64,000 bases of DNA from the NCBI RefSeq assembly GCF_029963765.1, contig NZ_JALBYU010000004.1, positions 1 to 64,000 on the forward strand, given 5' to 3'. Under the pieces are notes generated by a model. That model was not told where the DNA came from and did no database searches. It saw only the letters and a list, made by a program, of their open reading frames with translations. The translations under genes were made by a program, and so were the position numbers. Source of the DNA: Pseudomonas sp. UYIF39 (lineage in GTDB: Bacteria; Pseudomonadota; Gammaproteobacteria; Pseudomonadales; Pseudomonadaceae). This document shows, in pieces, positions 47,922 to 56,213 of this stretch (the stretch's first letter is position 1; every line of letters starts with the position of its first letter).

Positions 47922-48015
47922 CTGTGGGAGTGAGCCTGCTCGCGATTGCGGTCTGACATTCAACATTCATGTCGACTGACACGCCCTCATCGCGAGCAGG
48001 CTCACTCCTACATGG
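47922..48015. repeat. inverted REP pair inside alginate operon
   Basis: TGTGGGAGTGAGCCTGCTCG and a near-perfect reverse complement (23 of 24) sit between algL and algI. The gap from algL to algI is 215 bp, the largest within the operon. The hairpin could change mRNA stability or end some transcripts. Confidence 0.75.
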
Positions 48016-48118
48016 GGTCAGTGTCAGGTTTGAGATTTGAGTAATGCCCTCCGGTTTTCGGTGGGGGGTTTGGGGGGGCTGCGGCCCTTGACTGTTGGTT
48101 AAACATGGAGAGACCGGG

Positions 48119-49684
48119 ATGGTATTTTCATCCAACGTGTTCCTGTTTTTGTTCTTGCCGATCTTTCTCGGCATGTACTACTTAAGCGGAATACGCTATC
48201 GCAACCTGCTGCTGCTGATCGCCAGCTACGTGTTCTATGCCTGGTGGCGTGTGGACTTCCTTGCGCTGTTCGCTGCCGTCACCCTGTGGAACTACTGGAT
48301 CGGCCTCAAAGTCGGTGCCGCAGGCGTTCGGACCAAACCGGCACAACGCTGGTTGCTCCTGGGCGTGGCCGTCGACCTGTGCATTCTCGGCTACTTCAAG
48401 TACGCCAACTTCGGCGTCGACAGCATCAACGCGATGATGACCTCCGTCGGTCTGTCGCCGTTCATCCTGACCCACGTGCTGTTGCCGATCGGGATCTCGT
48501 TCTACATTTTCGAGTCCATCAGCTACATCATCGACGTCTACCGTGGTGACACGCCGGCGACCCGCAACCTGATCGACTTTGCCGCTTTCGTGGCGATCTT
48601 CCCGCACCTGATCGCCGGTCCGGTGTTGCGCTTCCGCGATCTCGCCGACCAGTTCAACAACCGTACTCACACCCTCGACAAGTTCTCCGAAGGTGCGACG
48701 CGATTCATGCAGGGTTTCATCAAGAAGGTCTTCATCGCCGACACCCTGGCGGTCGTGGCCGACCATTGCTTCGCCTTGCAGAACCCGACCACGGGCGACG
48801 CCTGGCTCGGCGCGCTGGCCTACACCGCGCAGCTGTATTTCGACTTCTCCGGTTACAGCGACATGGCCATCGGTCTGGGCTTGATGATGGGTTTCCGTTT
48901 CATGGAAAACTTCAAACAGCCGTACATCAGCCAGTCGATCACCGAGTTCTGGCGTCGCTGGCACATCAGCCTGTCCACCTGGTTGCGTGACTACCTGTAC
49001 ATCACGCTGGGCGGGAACCGTAAAGGTACGCTGATGACCTATCGCAACCTGTTCCTGACCATGCTGCTCGGTGGTCTGTGGCACGGCGCGAACATCACGT
49101 ACATCGTCTGGGGCGCCTGGCACGGCATGTGGCTGGCGATCGAAAAAGCCCTCGGCCTGAACACTTCGCCGCGCAGCATCAACCCGATCCGCTGGGCACT
49201 GACCTTCCTGCTCGTGGTGATGGGCTGGGTAATCTTCCGCTCGGAAAACCTGCACGTCGCCGGTCGTATGTACGGCGCGATGTTCAGCTTCGGCGAGTGG
49301 TCACTGTCAGAACTCAACGCGGCCAGCCTCACCGGCCTGCAAGTGGCGACTCTGGTGGTGGCTTACATGACCCTGGCGTTCTTCGGCATCCGTGACTTCT
49401 ACACCAACCTGCCGCCTGAGAAGACCAAGCCTGTTGTGAACGTCGAGGCCGATGGCCCGGCCACCGCGACGCCTGGAATGATCAAAGCCGTACCGGGCGA
49501 CAACCCGGGCAGCATCCACGAACCTGGCTACACCGTCGGCGTTGAAGCGACTGTGCAACCGGCCTACTGGACTGCGGACTGGTCTCGCTACGTGATGCGC
49601 ACGCTGGTACTGGTGCTGTTCATCGCCTCGATTTTCAAACTCTCGGCGCAAAGCTTCTCGCCGTTCCTTTACTTCCAGTTCTGA
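48119..49684 (+). CDS. algI: alginate O-acetylation MBOAT protein AlgI
   Basis: 521 residues, many spans; His282 in WRRWHIS and His322 in LWHGAN are the MBOAT motifs, the latter matching the known essential residue. Carries acetyl groups across the inner membrane for AlgJ/AlgX. ATG 48119 is used; a longer start at 48095 is less family-like. Confidence 0.94.
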   Translation: MVFSSNVFLFLFLPIFLGMYYLSGIRYRNLLLLIASYVFYAWWRVDFLALFAAVTLWNYWIGLKVGAAGVRTKPAQRWLLLGVAVDLCILGYFKYANFGVDSINAMMTSVGLSPFILTHVLLPIGISFYIFESISYIIDVYRGDTPATRNLIDFAAFVAIFPHLIAGPVLRFRDLADQFNNRTHTLDKFSEGATRFMQGFIKKVFIADTLAVVADHCFALQNPTTGDAWLGALAYTAQLYFDFSGYSDMAIGLGLMMGFRFMENFKQPYISQSITEFWRRWHISLSTWLRDYLYITLGGNRKGTLMTYRNLFLTMLLGGLWHGANITYIVWGAWHGMWLAIEKALGLNTSPRSINPIRWALTFLLVVMGWVIFRSENLHVAGRMYGAMFSFGEWSLSELNAASLTGLQVATLVVAYMTLAFFGIRDFYTNLPPEKTKPVVNVEADGPATATPGMIKAVPGDNPGSIHEPGYTVGVEATVQPAYWTADWSRYVMRTLVLVLFIASIFKLSAQSFSPFLYFQF

Positions 49685-49695
49685 GGGATCTGACT

Positions 49696-50871
49696 ATGAC
49701 CCGCTCATTACGCATCCTCTACATCACCCTGTTCATGGTGACGCTGTTGGTCCTGGGCCTGTGGTCCACGCGCAGTTTCCTCGGCTTCAGTACCTCTGCC
49801 GAAACGACGGTGCTCAACGGCCGCTGGACCAAAGCCGTGGAAACGCACTACGACGACGAGTTCCCGATCAAGCGCCTGGGCACCAACCTTTGGGCTGCGC
49901 TGGATTTCAAACTGTTCAACGAAGGTCGTCCGGGCGTCGTGCTCGGCCGCGATCAGTGGTTGTACAGCGATGAGGAATTCAACCCGATCGTCAACGAAGA
50001 GCTGAACCTGCAAGGCAACTACGCGCTGGTTGAAGGCGTGCGCCAGGAACTGAAGGCCAAGGGCGTGAAACTGGTCATGGCGATCGTGCCGGCCAAGACT
50101 CGCCTGTACCCGGAACACCTGGGTGAAGTGAAGCCTTCGAGCATCCACGCCAACCTCTATGAGGACTTCCACGCTCATGTGGCGGCTAACAAGATCCTCG
50201 CTCCCGACCTGTTCGGCCCGATGCTGAAAGCCAAATTGAACGGTCAGCAAGTGTTCCTGCGCACCGACACTCACTGGACCCCGGAAGGCGCACAAATCGC
50301 TGCCGAGACCCTGGCGAAATCCATTACCGACAAATACCCGCTGAGCGGCGAGCCGCAACACTTCGTCACTGAACCTGCGGAGAAGGTGACTCACAAGGGC
50401 GACCTGCGGTTGTTCCTGCCGCTGGACCCGCTGTTCGAAAACCTGATGCCCAAGCCTGAGCCGTTGCAGAAGCGCAACACCGTTGCGGCGCAAGACCAGC
50501 CTGCCGGTGATGACGCCCTGTTCGCCAACACTGAAGTGCCGGTGGCCCTGATCGGCACCAGCTACAGCGCCAACCCCAACTGGAACTTCGTCGGCGCGCT
50601 GAAACAAGCGCTGAACAGCGACGTGGTCAATTACGCCGAAGACGGCCACGGCCCGATTCTGCCGATGCTCAGCTATCTGAAAAGTGATGCTTTCAAGAAC
50701 AGCCCGCCACAGGTGCTGATCTGGGAGTTTCCTGAACGTTATCTGCCTGTGAACAACGAAATCGGTGACGCCGACCCGCAGTGGGTCGCAGAGCTCAAAG
50801 AAGCCGGCGTTCGCCAACAAAACGTAGCCGCAAACACTAAATCCGAGACGCCCGACCGGGCGCAAAACTGA
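49696..50871 (+). CDS. algJ: alginate O-acetyltransferase AlgJ
   Basis: 391 residues with an N-terminal signal anchor. SGNH-like triad: Asp191 and His193 (DTHWTPEG) and Ser289 (GTSYSAN), matching AlgJ D190/H192/S288. Periplasmic acetyl transfer with AlgI, AlgF and AlgX. Confidence 0.94.
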   Translation: MTRSLRILYITLFMVTLLVLGLWSTRSFLGFSTSAETTVLNGRWTKAVETHYDDEFPIKRLGTNLWAALDFKLFNEGRPGVVLGRDQWLYSDEEFNPIVNEELNLQGNYALVEGVRQELKAKGVKLVMAIVPAKTRLYPEHLGEVKPSSIHANLYEDFHAHVAANKILAPDLFGPMLKAKLNGQQVFLRTDTHWTPEGAQIAAETLAKSITDKYPLSGEPQHFVTEPAEKVTHKGDLRLFLPLDPLFENLMPKPEPLQKRNTVAAQDQPAGDDALFANTEVPVALIGTSYSANPNWNFVGALKQALNSDVVNYAEDGHGPILPMLSYLKSDAFKNSPPQVLIWEFPERYLPVNNEIGDADPQWVAELKEAGVRQQNVAANTKSETPDRAQN

Positions 50872-50885
50872 AAGAGAGGTACACC

Positions 50886-51542
50886 ATGACTTTCACTACT
50901 ACTCCTCGCCGTCTCGCCAAGACCTTTGCATTGGCAGCGACCTTCAGCGTCCTTTCCATGAACGCTTTCGCTGGTGGTGACTCCGCGCTTTACGGCCCGA
51001 CCGCACCGAAAGGCTCAAGCTTCGTGCGTGTCTACAACGCCGGTAACGCTGAAGTCAGCGCCGCCGTCGGCACCACCAACCTGGCCGAAGTAGCGCCGCT
51101 GTCCAGCACTGACTTCAGCTTCATGCCGGGCGGCGACTACAGCGCCAAAGTCGGCAGCCAGACGCTGCCGGTGAAACTGGCCGGTGACCACTATTACACC
51201 CTGGTCAACAACGCCAGCGGCGCACCGCAACTGATCGAAGAGCCGCCGTTCAAGAACAAGCAGAAATCCCTGGTTCGCGTGCAGAACCTCAGCGACAAGG
51301 CCCTGACCTTGAAAACCGCTGACGGCAAGACCGAAGTGGTCCCGACCGTGGCCGCCAAGGGCCGTGGCGAGCGTGAAATCAACCCGGTTAAAGTCAGCCT
51401 GGCGCTATACGATGGCGACAAGAAAGTCGGCGACGTGAAACCGGTTGCCCTGGAACGCGGTGAAGCCGCCGTGCTGTATGTCACTGGCACCGGCAGCAGC
51501 CTGGCGCCAGTCTGGGTAAAACGCCCGGTTTCGACGCGCTAA
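50886..51542 (+). CDS. algF: alginate O-acetylation protein AlgF
   Basis: 218 residues with a signal peptide (TFALAATFSVLSMNAFAGG) and beta-rich mature part. Part of the acetylation complex; no catalytic motif is expected. AAAGAGAGG precedes ATG 50886. A hairpin lies just after its stop. Confidence 0.93.
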   Translation: MTFTTTPRRLAKTFALAATFSVLSMNAFAGGDSALYGPTAPKGSSFVRVYNAGNAEVSAAVGTTNLAEVAPLSSTDFSFMPGGDYSAKVGSQTLPVKLAGDHYYTLVNNASGAPQLIEEPPFKNKQKSLVRVQNLSDKALTLKTADGKTEVVPTVAAKGRGEREINPVKVSLALYDGDKKVGDVKPVALERGEAAVLYVTGTGSSLAPVWVKRPVSTR

Positions 51543-51550
51543 TCATTTTG

Positions 51551-51574
51551 CCGGGTAGCCCAAGGGCTACCCGG
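51551..51574 (+). terminator. perfect hairpin between algF and algA
   Basis: CCGGGTAGCCC and GGGCTACCCGG form an 11-bp stem with an AA loop, immediately after algF. It lacks a T-run, so it more likely modulates mRNA processing or attenuates transcription into algA. Confidence 0.55.
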
Positions 51575-51648
51575 ACACGGAATAAGAACAAGAGTGAAAC
51601 GACAGAACGCAGTAGCTCTGACCCATACGATTTTCAAGGAGTAACAAC

Positions 51649-53100
51649 ATGATTCCGGTGATCTTGTCAGGTGGTAGTGGCTCACGTCTTTGGCCGCTTT
51701 CGCGCAAACAGTTCCCTAAGCAATTTCTCGCCCTGACCGGCGAACAAACACTGTTCCAGCAAACCCTGGAACGCCTGGTGTTCGAAGGCATGGACACCCC
51801 CATCGTGGTCTGCAACAAGGAACACCGTTTCATCGTCAACGAGCAGCTGGACGCCCGTAAACTGGACGTACAGCGCATCCTGATGGAACCGTTCGGCCGC
51901 AACACCGCGCCAGCCGTGGCCTTGACCGCACTGATGCTGGTCAACGAAGGTCGCGACGAATTGATGCTGGTGCTGCCAGCCGACCACGTGCTGGAAGATC
52001 AGAAAGCCCTGCAGCGTGCGCTGGCCTTGGCCACGGTCGCTGCAGAAAACGGCGAAATGGTGCTGTTCGGCGTACCGGCCACCAAACCGGAAACCGGCTA
52101 CGGCTACATCAAGTCGGCCAATGATTCGCTGCTGCCCGAAGGTGTCAGCCGCGTTTCGCACTTCGTCGAAAAACCGGACGTGAAGCGCGCCACCGAGTTC
52201 GTCGAGTCCGGCGGTTATTTCTGGAACAGCGGCATGTTCCTGTTCCGTGCCAGCCGTTTCCTCGAAGAGCTGAAAAAACACGATCCGGACATCTACGACA
52301 CCTGCGTGCTGACCCTGGAACGCAGCGAGCAGGATGCCGACACGGTCGACATCGACTCCGCCACCTTCGCTTGCTGCCCGGACAATTCCATCGACTACTC
52401 GGTGATGGAAAAAACCCAGCGCGCCTGCGTTGTACCGCTGACCGCGGGCTGGAGCGATGTCGGCTGCTGGTCGTCGTTGTGGGAAGTGAATGAAAAAGAC
52501 GCCAACGGCAACGTCACCAAAGGCGATGTGGTCATTCAGGACAGCAAAAACTGCATGATCCACGGCAACGGCAAACTGGTGTCGGTGATCGGCCTGGAAA
52601 ACATCGTGGTCGTCGAAACCAAGGACGCCATGATGATCGCCCACAAGGACAAGGTCCAAGGCGTGAAACAGATGGTCAACACCCTCAACGATATGGGCCG
52701 TAGCGAAACCCAGACCCACTGCGAAGTCTATCGTCCGTGGGGCTCTTATGACTCGGTGGACATGGGCGGCCGCTTCCAGGTCAAGCGCATCTCGGTCAAA
52801 CCGGGCGCGTGCCTGTCACTGCAGATGCACCACCACCGCGCCGAACACTGGATCGTGGTCAGCGGCACCGCTGAAGTGACCTGCGACGAAAACGTGTTCC
52901 TGCTCACAGAAAACCAGTCGACCTACATCCCGATCGCCTCGGTCCACCGCTTGCGCAATCCGGGCAAGATCTCGCTGGAAATCATCGAAGTGCAGTCGGG
53001 CAGCTACCTGGGCGAAGACGATATCGAGCGGTTTGAAGATATCTACGGTCGCTCTACCCCGATCGAACGCGGCGTGTCGGTGAAAACCATCGCGCGGTGA
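51649..53100 (+). CDS. algA: bifunctional phosphomannose isomerase / GDP-mannose pyrophosphorylase
   Basis: 483 residues. N-terminal nucleotidyltransferase with GGSGSRLWPLSRKQFPKQF; C-terminal cupin isomerase domain with QMHHHRAEHW near residue 391. Makes mannose-6-phosphate and GDP-mannose, the AlgD substrate. AAGGAG precedes ATG 51649. Last gene of the operon; strong terminator follows. Confidence 0.96.
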   Translation: MIPVILSGGSGSRLWPLSRKQFPKQFLALTGEQTLFQQTLERLVFEGMDTPIVVCNKEHRFIVNEQLDARKLDVQRILMEPFGRNTAPAVALTALMLVNEGRDELMLVLPADHVLEDQKALQRALALATVAAENGEMVLFGVPATKPETGYGYIKSANDSLLPEGVSRVSHFVEKPDVKRATEFVESGGYFWNSGMFLFRASRFLEELKKHDPDIYDTCVLTLERSEQDADTVDIDSATFACCPDNSIDYSVMEKTQRACVVPLTAGWSDVGCWSSLWEVNEKDANGNVTKGDVVIQDSKNCMIHGNGKLVSVIGLENIVVVETKDAMMIAHKDKVQGVKQMVNTLNDMGRSETQTHCEVYRPWGSYDSVDMGGRFQVKRISVKPGACLSLQMHHHRAEHWIVVSGTAEVTCDENVFLLTENQSTYIPIASVHRLRNPGKISLEIIEVQSGSYLGEDDIERFEDIYGRSTPIERGVSVKTIAR

Positions 53101-53117
53101 TTGATCTGTAACACAAG

Positions 53118-53177
53118 AAGCCCCCGCCCGACCCGCTGCGTTTCCCTATCCGCAGCGGGTTGGGTGGGGGCTTTTTT
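53118..53177 (+). terminator. terminator of the alginate operon
   Basis: A long stem (AAGCCCCC ... GGGGGCTT with an inner ACCCGCTGCG/CGCAGCGGGT arm) followed by T-run. It ends transcription after algA. Confidence 0.85.
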
Positions 53178-53270
53178 ATTTCTCGTTCCCACGATCTACC
53201 TCGCAAGCCCATCGCCAACCGCACCCACGCTTAGGTAGGATGACCTTCTCCCCCTCCCGAGGTTTGCGTC

Positions 53271-53735
53271 ATGTTCATCGGCGTCCTGCTGGTCATCACC
53301 TGGCTGATTTTGTTGCTGCGCTACCCGGCCAAGGCATTGCCGGTCTCCGTGGCGGCGGCCATCGGGTTGGGTGTGGTGGCAACGTGGGTGATCTGGATGG
53401 ACAGCCGCGAGGTCAAGCAACTGGCGCGTCTTGAGTTGCGCATCACTTATGCGCCCGACCACTGCCCGGCGGACCGGCCGTTGCAACTGAAAATGAACAA
53501 CGGCAACGACGTGCCGCTGACCGAACTGCGCTGGCGCGTCGCCGCGTATGCGCCGGGCGATACGGTTAATCTGGCCGACAATCAATACGCCGCACCGCGC
53601 TATCGCGGCCCCGGCGAACTGCAGGCCGGCGCGAACTGGGAAGACTGTTTGCCGCTGCCGCCACTGCGCCCTGGTTATCGCCCGCAAACACTGGTGTTTC
53701 GCGCCGAGCATTTGCAAGGTAGTTTCTCCGACTAA
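53271..53735 (+). CDS. small membrane protein of unknown function
   Basis: 154 residues. Two N-terminal membrane spans (LLVITWLILLLRYPAKALPV, then LGVVATWVIW) and a periplasmic-looking beta domain with Cys in DHCPADRP and WEDCLPLP that may pair. No family recognised. RBS-like GAGG precedes ATG 53271. It lies between the alginate terminator and the SDR gene, separated by 32 bp from the latter. Confidence 0.65.
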   Translation: MFIGVLLVITWLILLLRYPAKALPVSVAAAIGLGVVATWVIWMDSREVKQLARLELRITYAPDHCPADRPLQLKMNNGNDVPLTELRWRVAAYAPGDTVNLADNQYAAPRYRGPGELQAGANWEDCLPLPPLRPGYRPQTLVFRAEHLQGSFSD

Positions 53736-53767
53736 TTCCCTTCTTCATTTTGCACAAGGACCGCGCC

Positions 53768-54595
53768 ATGCCCGTTGCGTTGATTACCGGTTGTTCCAGC
53801 GGCATTGGCCGCGCCCTCGCTGATGTTTTCAAAAATGCCGGTTACGACGTCTGGGCCAGCGCCCGCAAGGCTGAAGACGTGGCGGCGCTGGCCGCTGCCG
53901 GTTTCACCGCCGTGCAACTGGACGTCAACGACGGTGCAGCACTCGAACACTTGAGCGAGCGCATCAACCAGCAACATGGCGGCCTCGACGTGCTGATCAA
54001 CAACGCAGGTTACGGGGCCATGGGGCCGTTGCTCGACGGCGGTGTACCGGCCATGCAGCGGCAATTCGAAACCAACGTGTTCGCCATCGTCGGCGTCACC
54101 CGCGCCCTGTTCCCGGTGCTGCGCCGCGCCAAGGGTCTGGTGGTGAACATTGGCAGCGTGTCCGGGGTTTTGGTCACCCCATTCGCCGGCGCCTACTGCG
54201 CCTCGAAAGCGGCGGTGCATGCCTTGACCGATGCGTTGCGCATGGAGCTGGCGCCGTTTGGCGTGCGGGTCATGGAAGTCCAGCCAGGCGCAATCGCCTC
54301 GAGCTTTGCCAAGAATGCCGGCCATGAGGCAGAGCAGCTGATTACCGAACAATCGCCGTGGTTTCCGCTGCGTGAAGGCATTCGCGCACGGGCCAAGGCC
54401 TCTCAGGACAACCCGACCCCGGCCAGTGAATTTGCCGCAGGGTTGCTCAAGGCCGTGCAGCAGAGCAAACCACCGCGTCTGATTCGTCTGGGCAATGGCA
54501 GTCGGGCGTTGCCGTTGCTGGCGGGGGTGTTGCCCAAAGGGCTGCTGGAGGCGGGGTTGATGAAGCGGTTCGGACTGAAGGGGCAACTTCCATGA
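53768..54595 (+). CDS. SDR family oxidoreductase
   Basis: 275 residues. Rossmann motif TGCSSGIGRA, NNAGYG, and catalytic YCASK, with a Ser a few residues earlier. ATG 53768 follows AAGGA; an earlier TTG adds poor residues. Substrate unknown. Its last four bases overlap the next gene, so they are co-translated. Confidence 0.82.
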   Translation: MPVALITGCSSGIGRALADVFKNAGYDVWASARKAEDVAALAAAGFTAVQLDVNDGAALEHLSERINQQHGGLDVLINNAGYGAMGPLLDGGVPAMQRQFETNVFAIVGVTRALFPVLRRAKGLVVNIGSVSGVLVTPFAGAYCASKAAVHALTDALRMELAPFGVRVMEVQPGAIASSFAKNAGHEAEQLITEQSPWFPLREGIRARAKASQDNPTPASEFAAGLLKAVQQSKPPRLIRLGNGSRALPLLAGVLPKGLLEAGLMKRFGLKGQLP

Positions 54596-54990
54596 CTGAT
54601 TACACCGAATACTTTGACGAAGTGATCCAGGCTCACGTCGCCATCGAGCAATGGTTGGCCGAGGAACAGGACGAGCCGGCGCTTGAACGGTTGCTGACGC
54701 GTTTTTCGCCGCAATTTTCCATGGTCTCGCCGCTGGGCCGGGTGGTGGATTTCGACGCGTTGAGTGAGTTGTTTTTGATGGCGGGCGGGAAGAAGCTCGG
54801 GTTCAGAATTGAGCTCAGCGAGTTGCGCGGCATTGCCTGGCACGATGGTGGCGCGACGGTGAGTTATCGCGAGCAGCAGACGGATGCAACCGGTCTGCAT
54901 TCTGACCGGCGTTCGACCGTGGTGTTTGAGAAGCAGGCAGATGGCAAGGTGGTTTGGCGGCATTTGCATGAGACGTTTTGCAAGGAGTGA
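54592..54990 (+). CDS. NTF2/SnoaL-like protein (DUF4440-like)
   Basis: 132 residues; a cone-shaped fold is suggested by YFDEVIQAHVAIEQWL, FSPQFSMVSPLGRVVDF and RSTVVFEK...WRHLHETF. Overlaps the SDR gene, so they may act on the same small molecule. No catalytic residues certain. Confidence 0.65.
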   Translation: MTDYTEYFDEVIQAHVAIEQWLAEEQDEPALERLLTRFSPQFSMVSPLGRVVDFDALSELFLMAGGKKLGFRIELSELRGIAWHDGGATVSYREQQTDATGLHSDRRSTVVFEKQADGKVVWRHLHETFCKE

Positions 54991-55011
54991 ACTGCCGCTA
55001 TCTGTCAGTGG

Positions 55012-55132
55012 GACCGAGTCGCCTTCATCGCGAGCAAGCTCGCTCCCACAGGGGTTGGCGTCGTTCACAAAACCTGCATTCGAACTCGGTCAATGTGGGA
55101 GCGAGCTTGCTCGCGATGAAGGCGACTCGGTC
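55012..55132. repeat. REP pair with 39-bp perfect inverted arms
   Basis: Positions 55012-55050 and 55094-55132 are exact reverse complements over 39 bases, separated by 43 bp. Core is CGCGAGCAAGCTCGCTCCCAC. This is longer than needed for a REP and fits recent duplication or gene-conversion of a REPIN. Confidence 0.85.
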
Positions 55133-55138
55133 TTACGG

Positions 55139-55987
55139 TCAGTTAACAACCACAGTGCACGTAATCCCCGCCGCCAACAGCACCCCCTCCGGCACTTCAT
55201 CAATGTGAATCCGCACCGGCACCCGCTGCGCCAAACGCACCCAGTTAAAGGTCGGGTTCACATCCGCAATCAGCTCGCGACTTTCCGGGTTATCACGGTC
55301 GTAGATACCGCGAGAAATGCTTTCCACATGCCCCTTCAACACTTCCCCACTCATCAGCTGCATGTCGGCTTTATCGCCGATCCGCACGTGGGGCAATTTG
55401 GTTTCTTCGAAGAAGCCATAGACCCAGAACGAGTTCATATCGACCACAGCCATTTTCGCCTCGCCGATGCGCGCGTAGTCGCCGCGATGCACATTGAGGT
55501 TGGTCACATAACCGTCCACCGCTGCGCGGACCTCGGTGCGCTTGAGATTGAGTTCGGCGGCTTCGAGCTGCGCCTGAGCATGCTGGTAATCGGCCAGGGC
55601 CGAATCGGCGATGTTGCTGGCGTCGTCACGGTTTTCCCTGGAGATCACCAGGTTATCCATGTCGGCGCGGCGGTGGGCGTTGACCTTGCGCATCTCCCAC
55701 GTCGACTTGCGCGAGGCCACCAGCGCCTGCGCCTGTTTGACCGCAATGCGGTAGTGCTCGGGGTCGATCCGCATCAGCAAATCACCCTTCTTCACCTGTT
55801 GATTGTCACGCACCGGCACGTCCACCACTTCCCCAGTGACGTCGGCGGCGACGTTGATGATGTCGGCGCGCACCCGACCGTCACGGGTCCATGGCGTGTC
55901 CATGTAATGCACCCACAGGGTCCTGCCGATCCACATCGCAAGGGCCAGCACCAACAGAGTGGCGAGCAGGCTGAAAAGCTTTTTCAT
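55139..55987 (-). CDS. aaeA: HlyD-family efflux periplasmic adaptor (AaeA-like)
   Basis: 282 residues with one N-terminal membrane segment, lipoyl-like halves (VTGEVVDVPVRDNQQVKKGD and RAAVDGYVTNLNVHRGDY) around a coiled coil. Couples the FUSC-type pump to an outer-membrane channel. Follows the DUF1656 gene in the same direction. Exact substrate unproved; AaeAB exports p-hydroxybenzoate in E. coli. Confidence 0.8.
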   Translation of the reverse strand: MKKLFSLLATLLVLALAMWIGRTLWVHYMDTPWTRDGRVRADIINVAADVTGEVVDVPVRDNQQVKKGDLLMRIDPEHYRIAVKQAQALVASRKSTWEMRKVNAHRRADMDNLVISRENRDDASNIADSALADYQHAQAQLEAAELNLKRTEVRAAVDGYVTNLNVHRGDYARIGEAKMAVVDMNSFWVYGFFEETKLPHVRIGDKADMQLMSGEVLKGHVESISRGIYDRDNPESRELIADVNPTFNWVRLAQRVPVRIHIDEVPEGVLLAAGITCTVVVN

Positions 55988-56012
55988 GAGGGCCTTCTTC
56001 AGTGATAGAGAG

Positions 56013-56213
56013 TCAACGGTAAACAGTCAGCGCCAGGGCGCCGAACAGACAGGTAAACAGACTCAGGCGCAGCAGCGCCGGGTGCCAGAAGAAGCGGTAC
56101 AGATCGAATCCGGACAGGAACCGGTCCAGCGCCCAGGCCAGCGCCGCCGCGATGAAAAACATCAGGGTCATGGTCGGCATGTACACGCCGTGGAAGGCGA
56201 TTTCACGAGGCAT
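56013..56213 (-). CDS. aaeX: DUF1656 (AaeX-like) small membrane protein
   Basis: 66 residues with two membrane spans (MTLMFFIAAALAWALDRFL, then SLFTCLFGALALTVYR) and the MPREIAFHGVYMP start typical of DUF1656. Begins inside the last codons of the FUSC gene and precedes aaeA, the usual cluster order. Confidence 0.85.
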   Translation of the reverse strand: MPREIAFHGVYMPTMTLMFFIAAALAWALDRFLSGFDLYRFFWHPALLRLSLFTCLFGALALTVYR

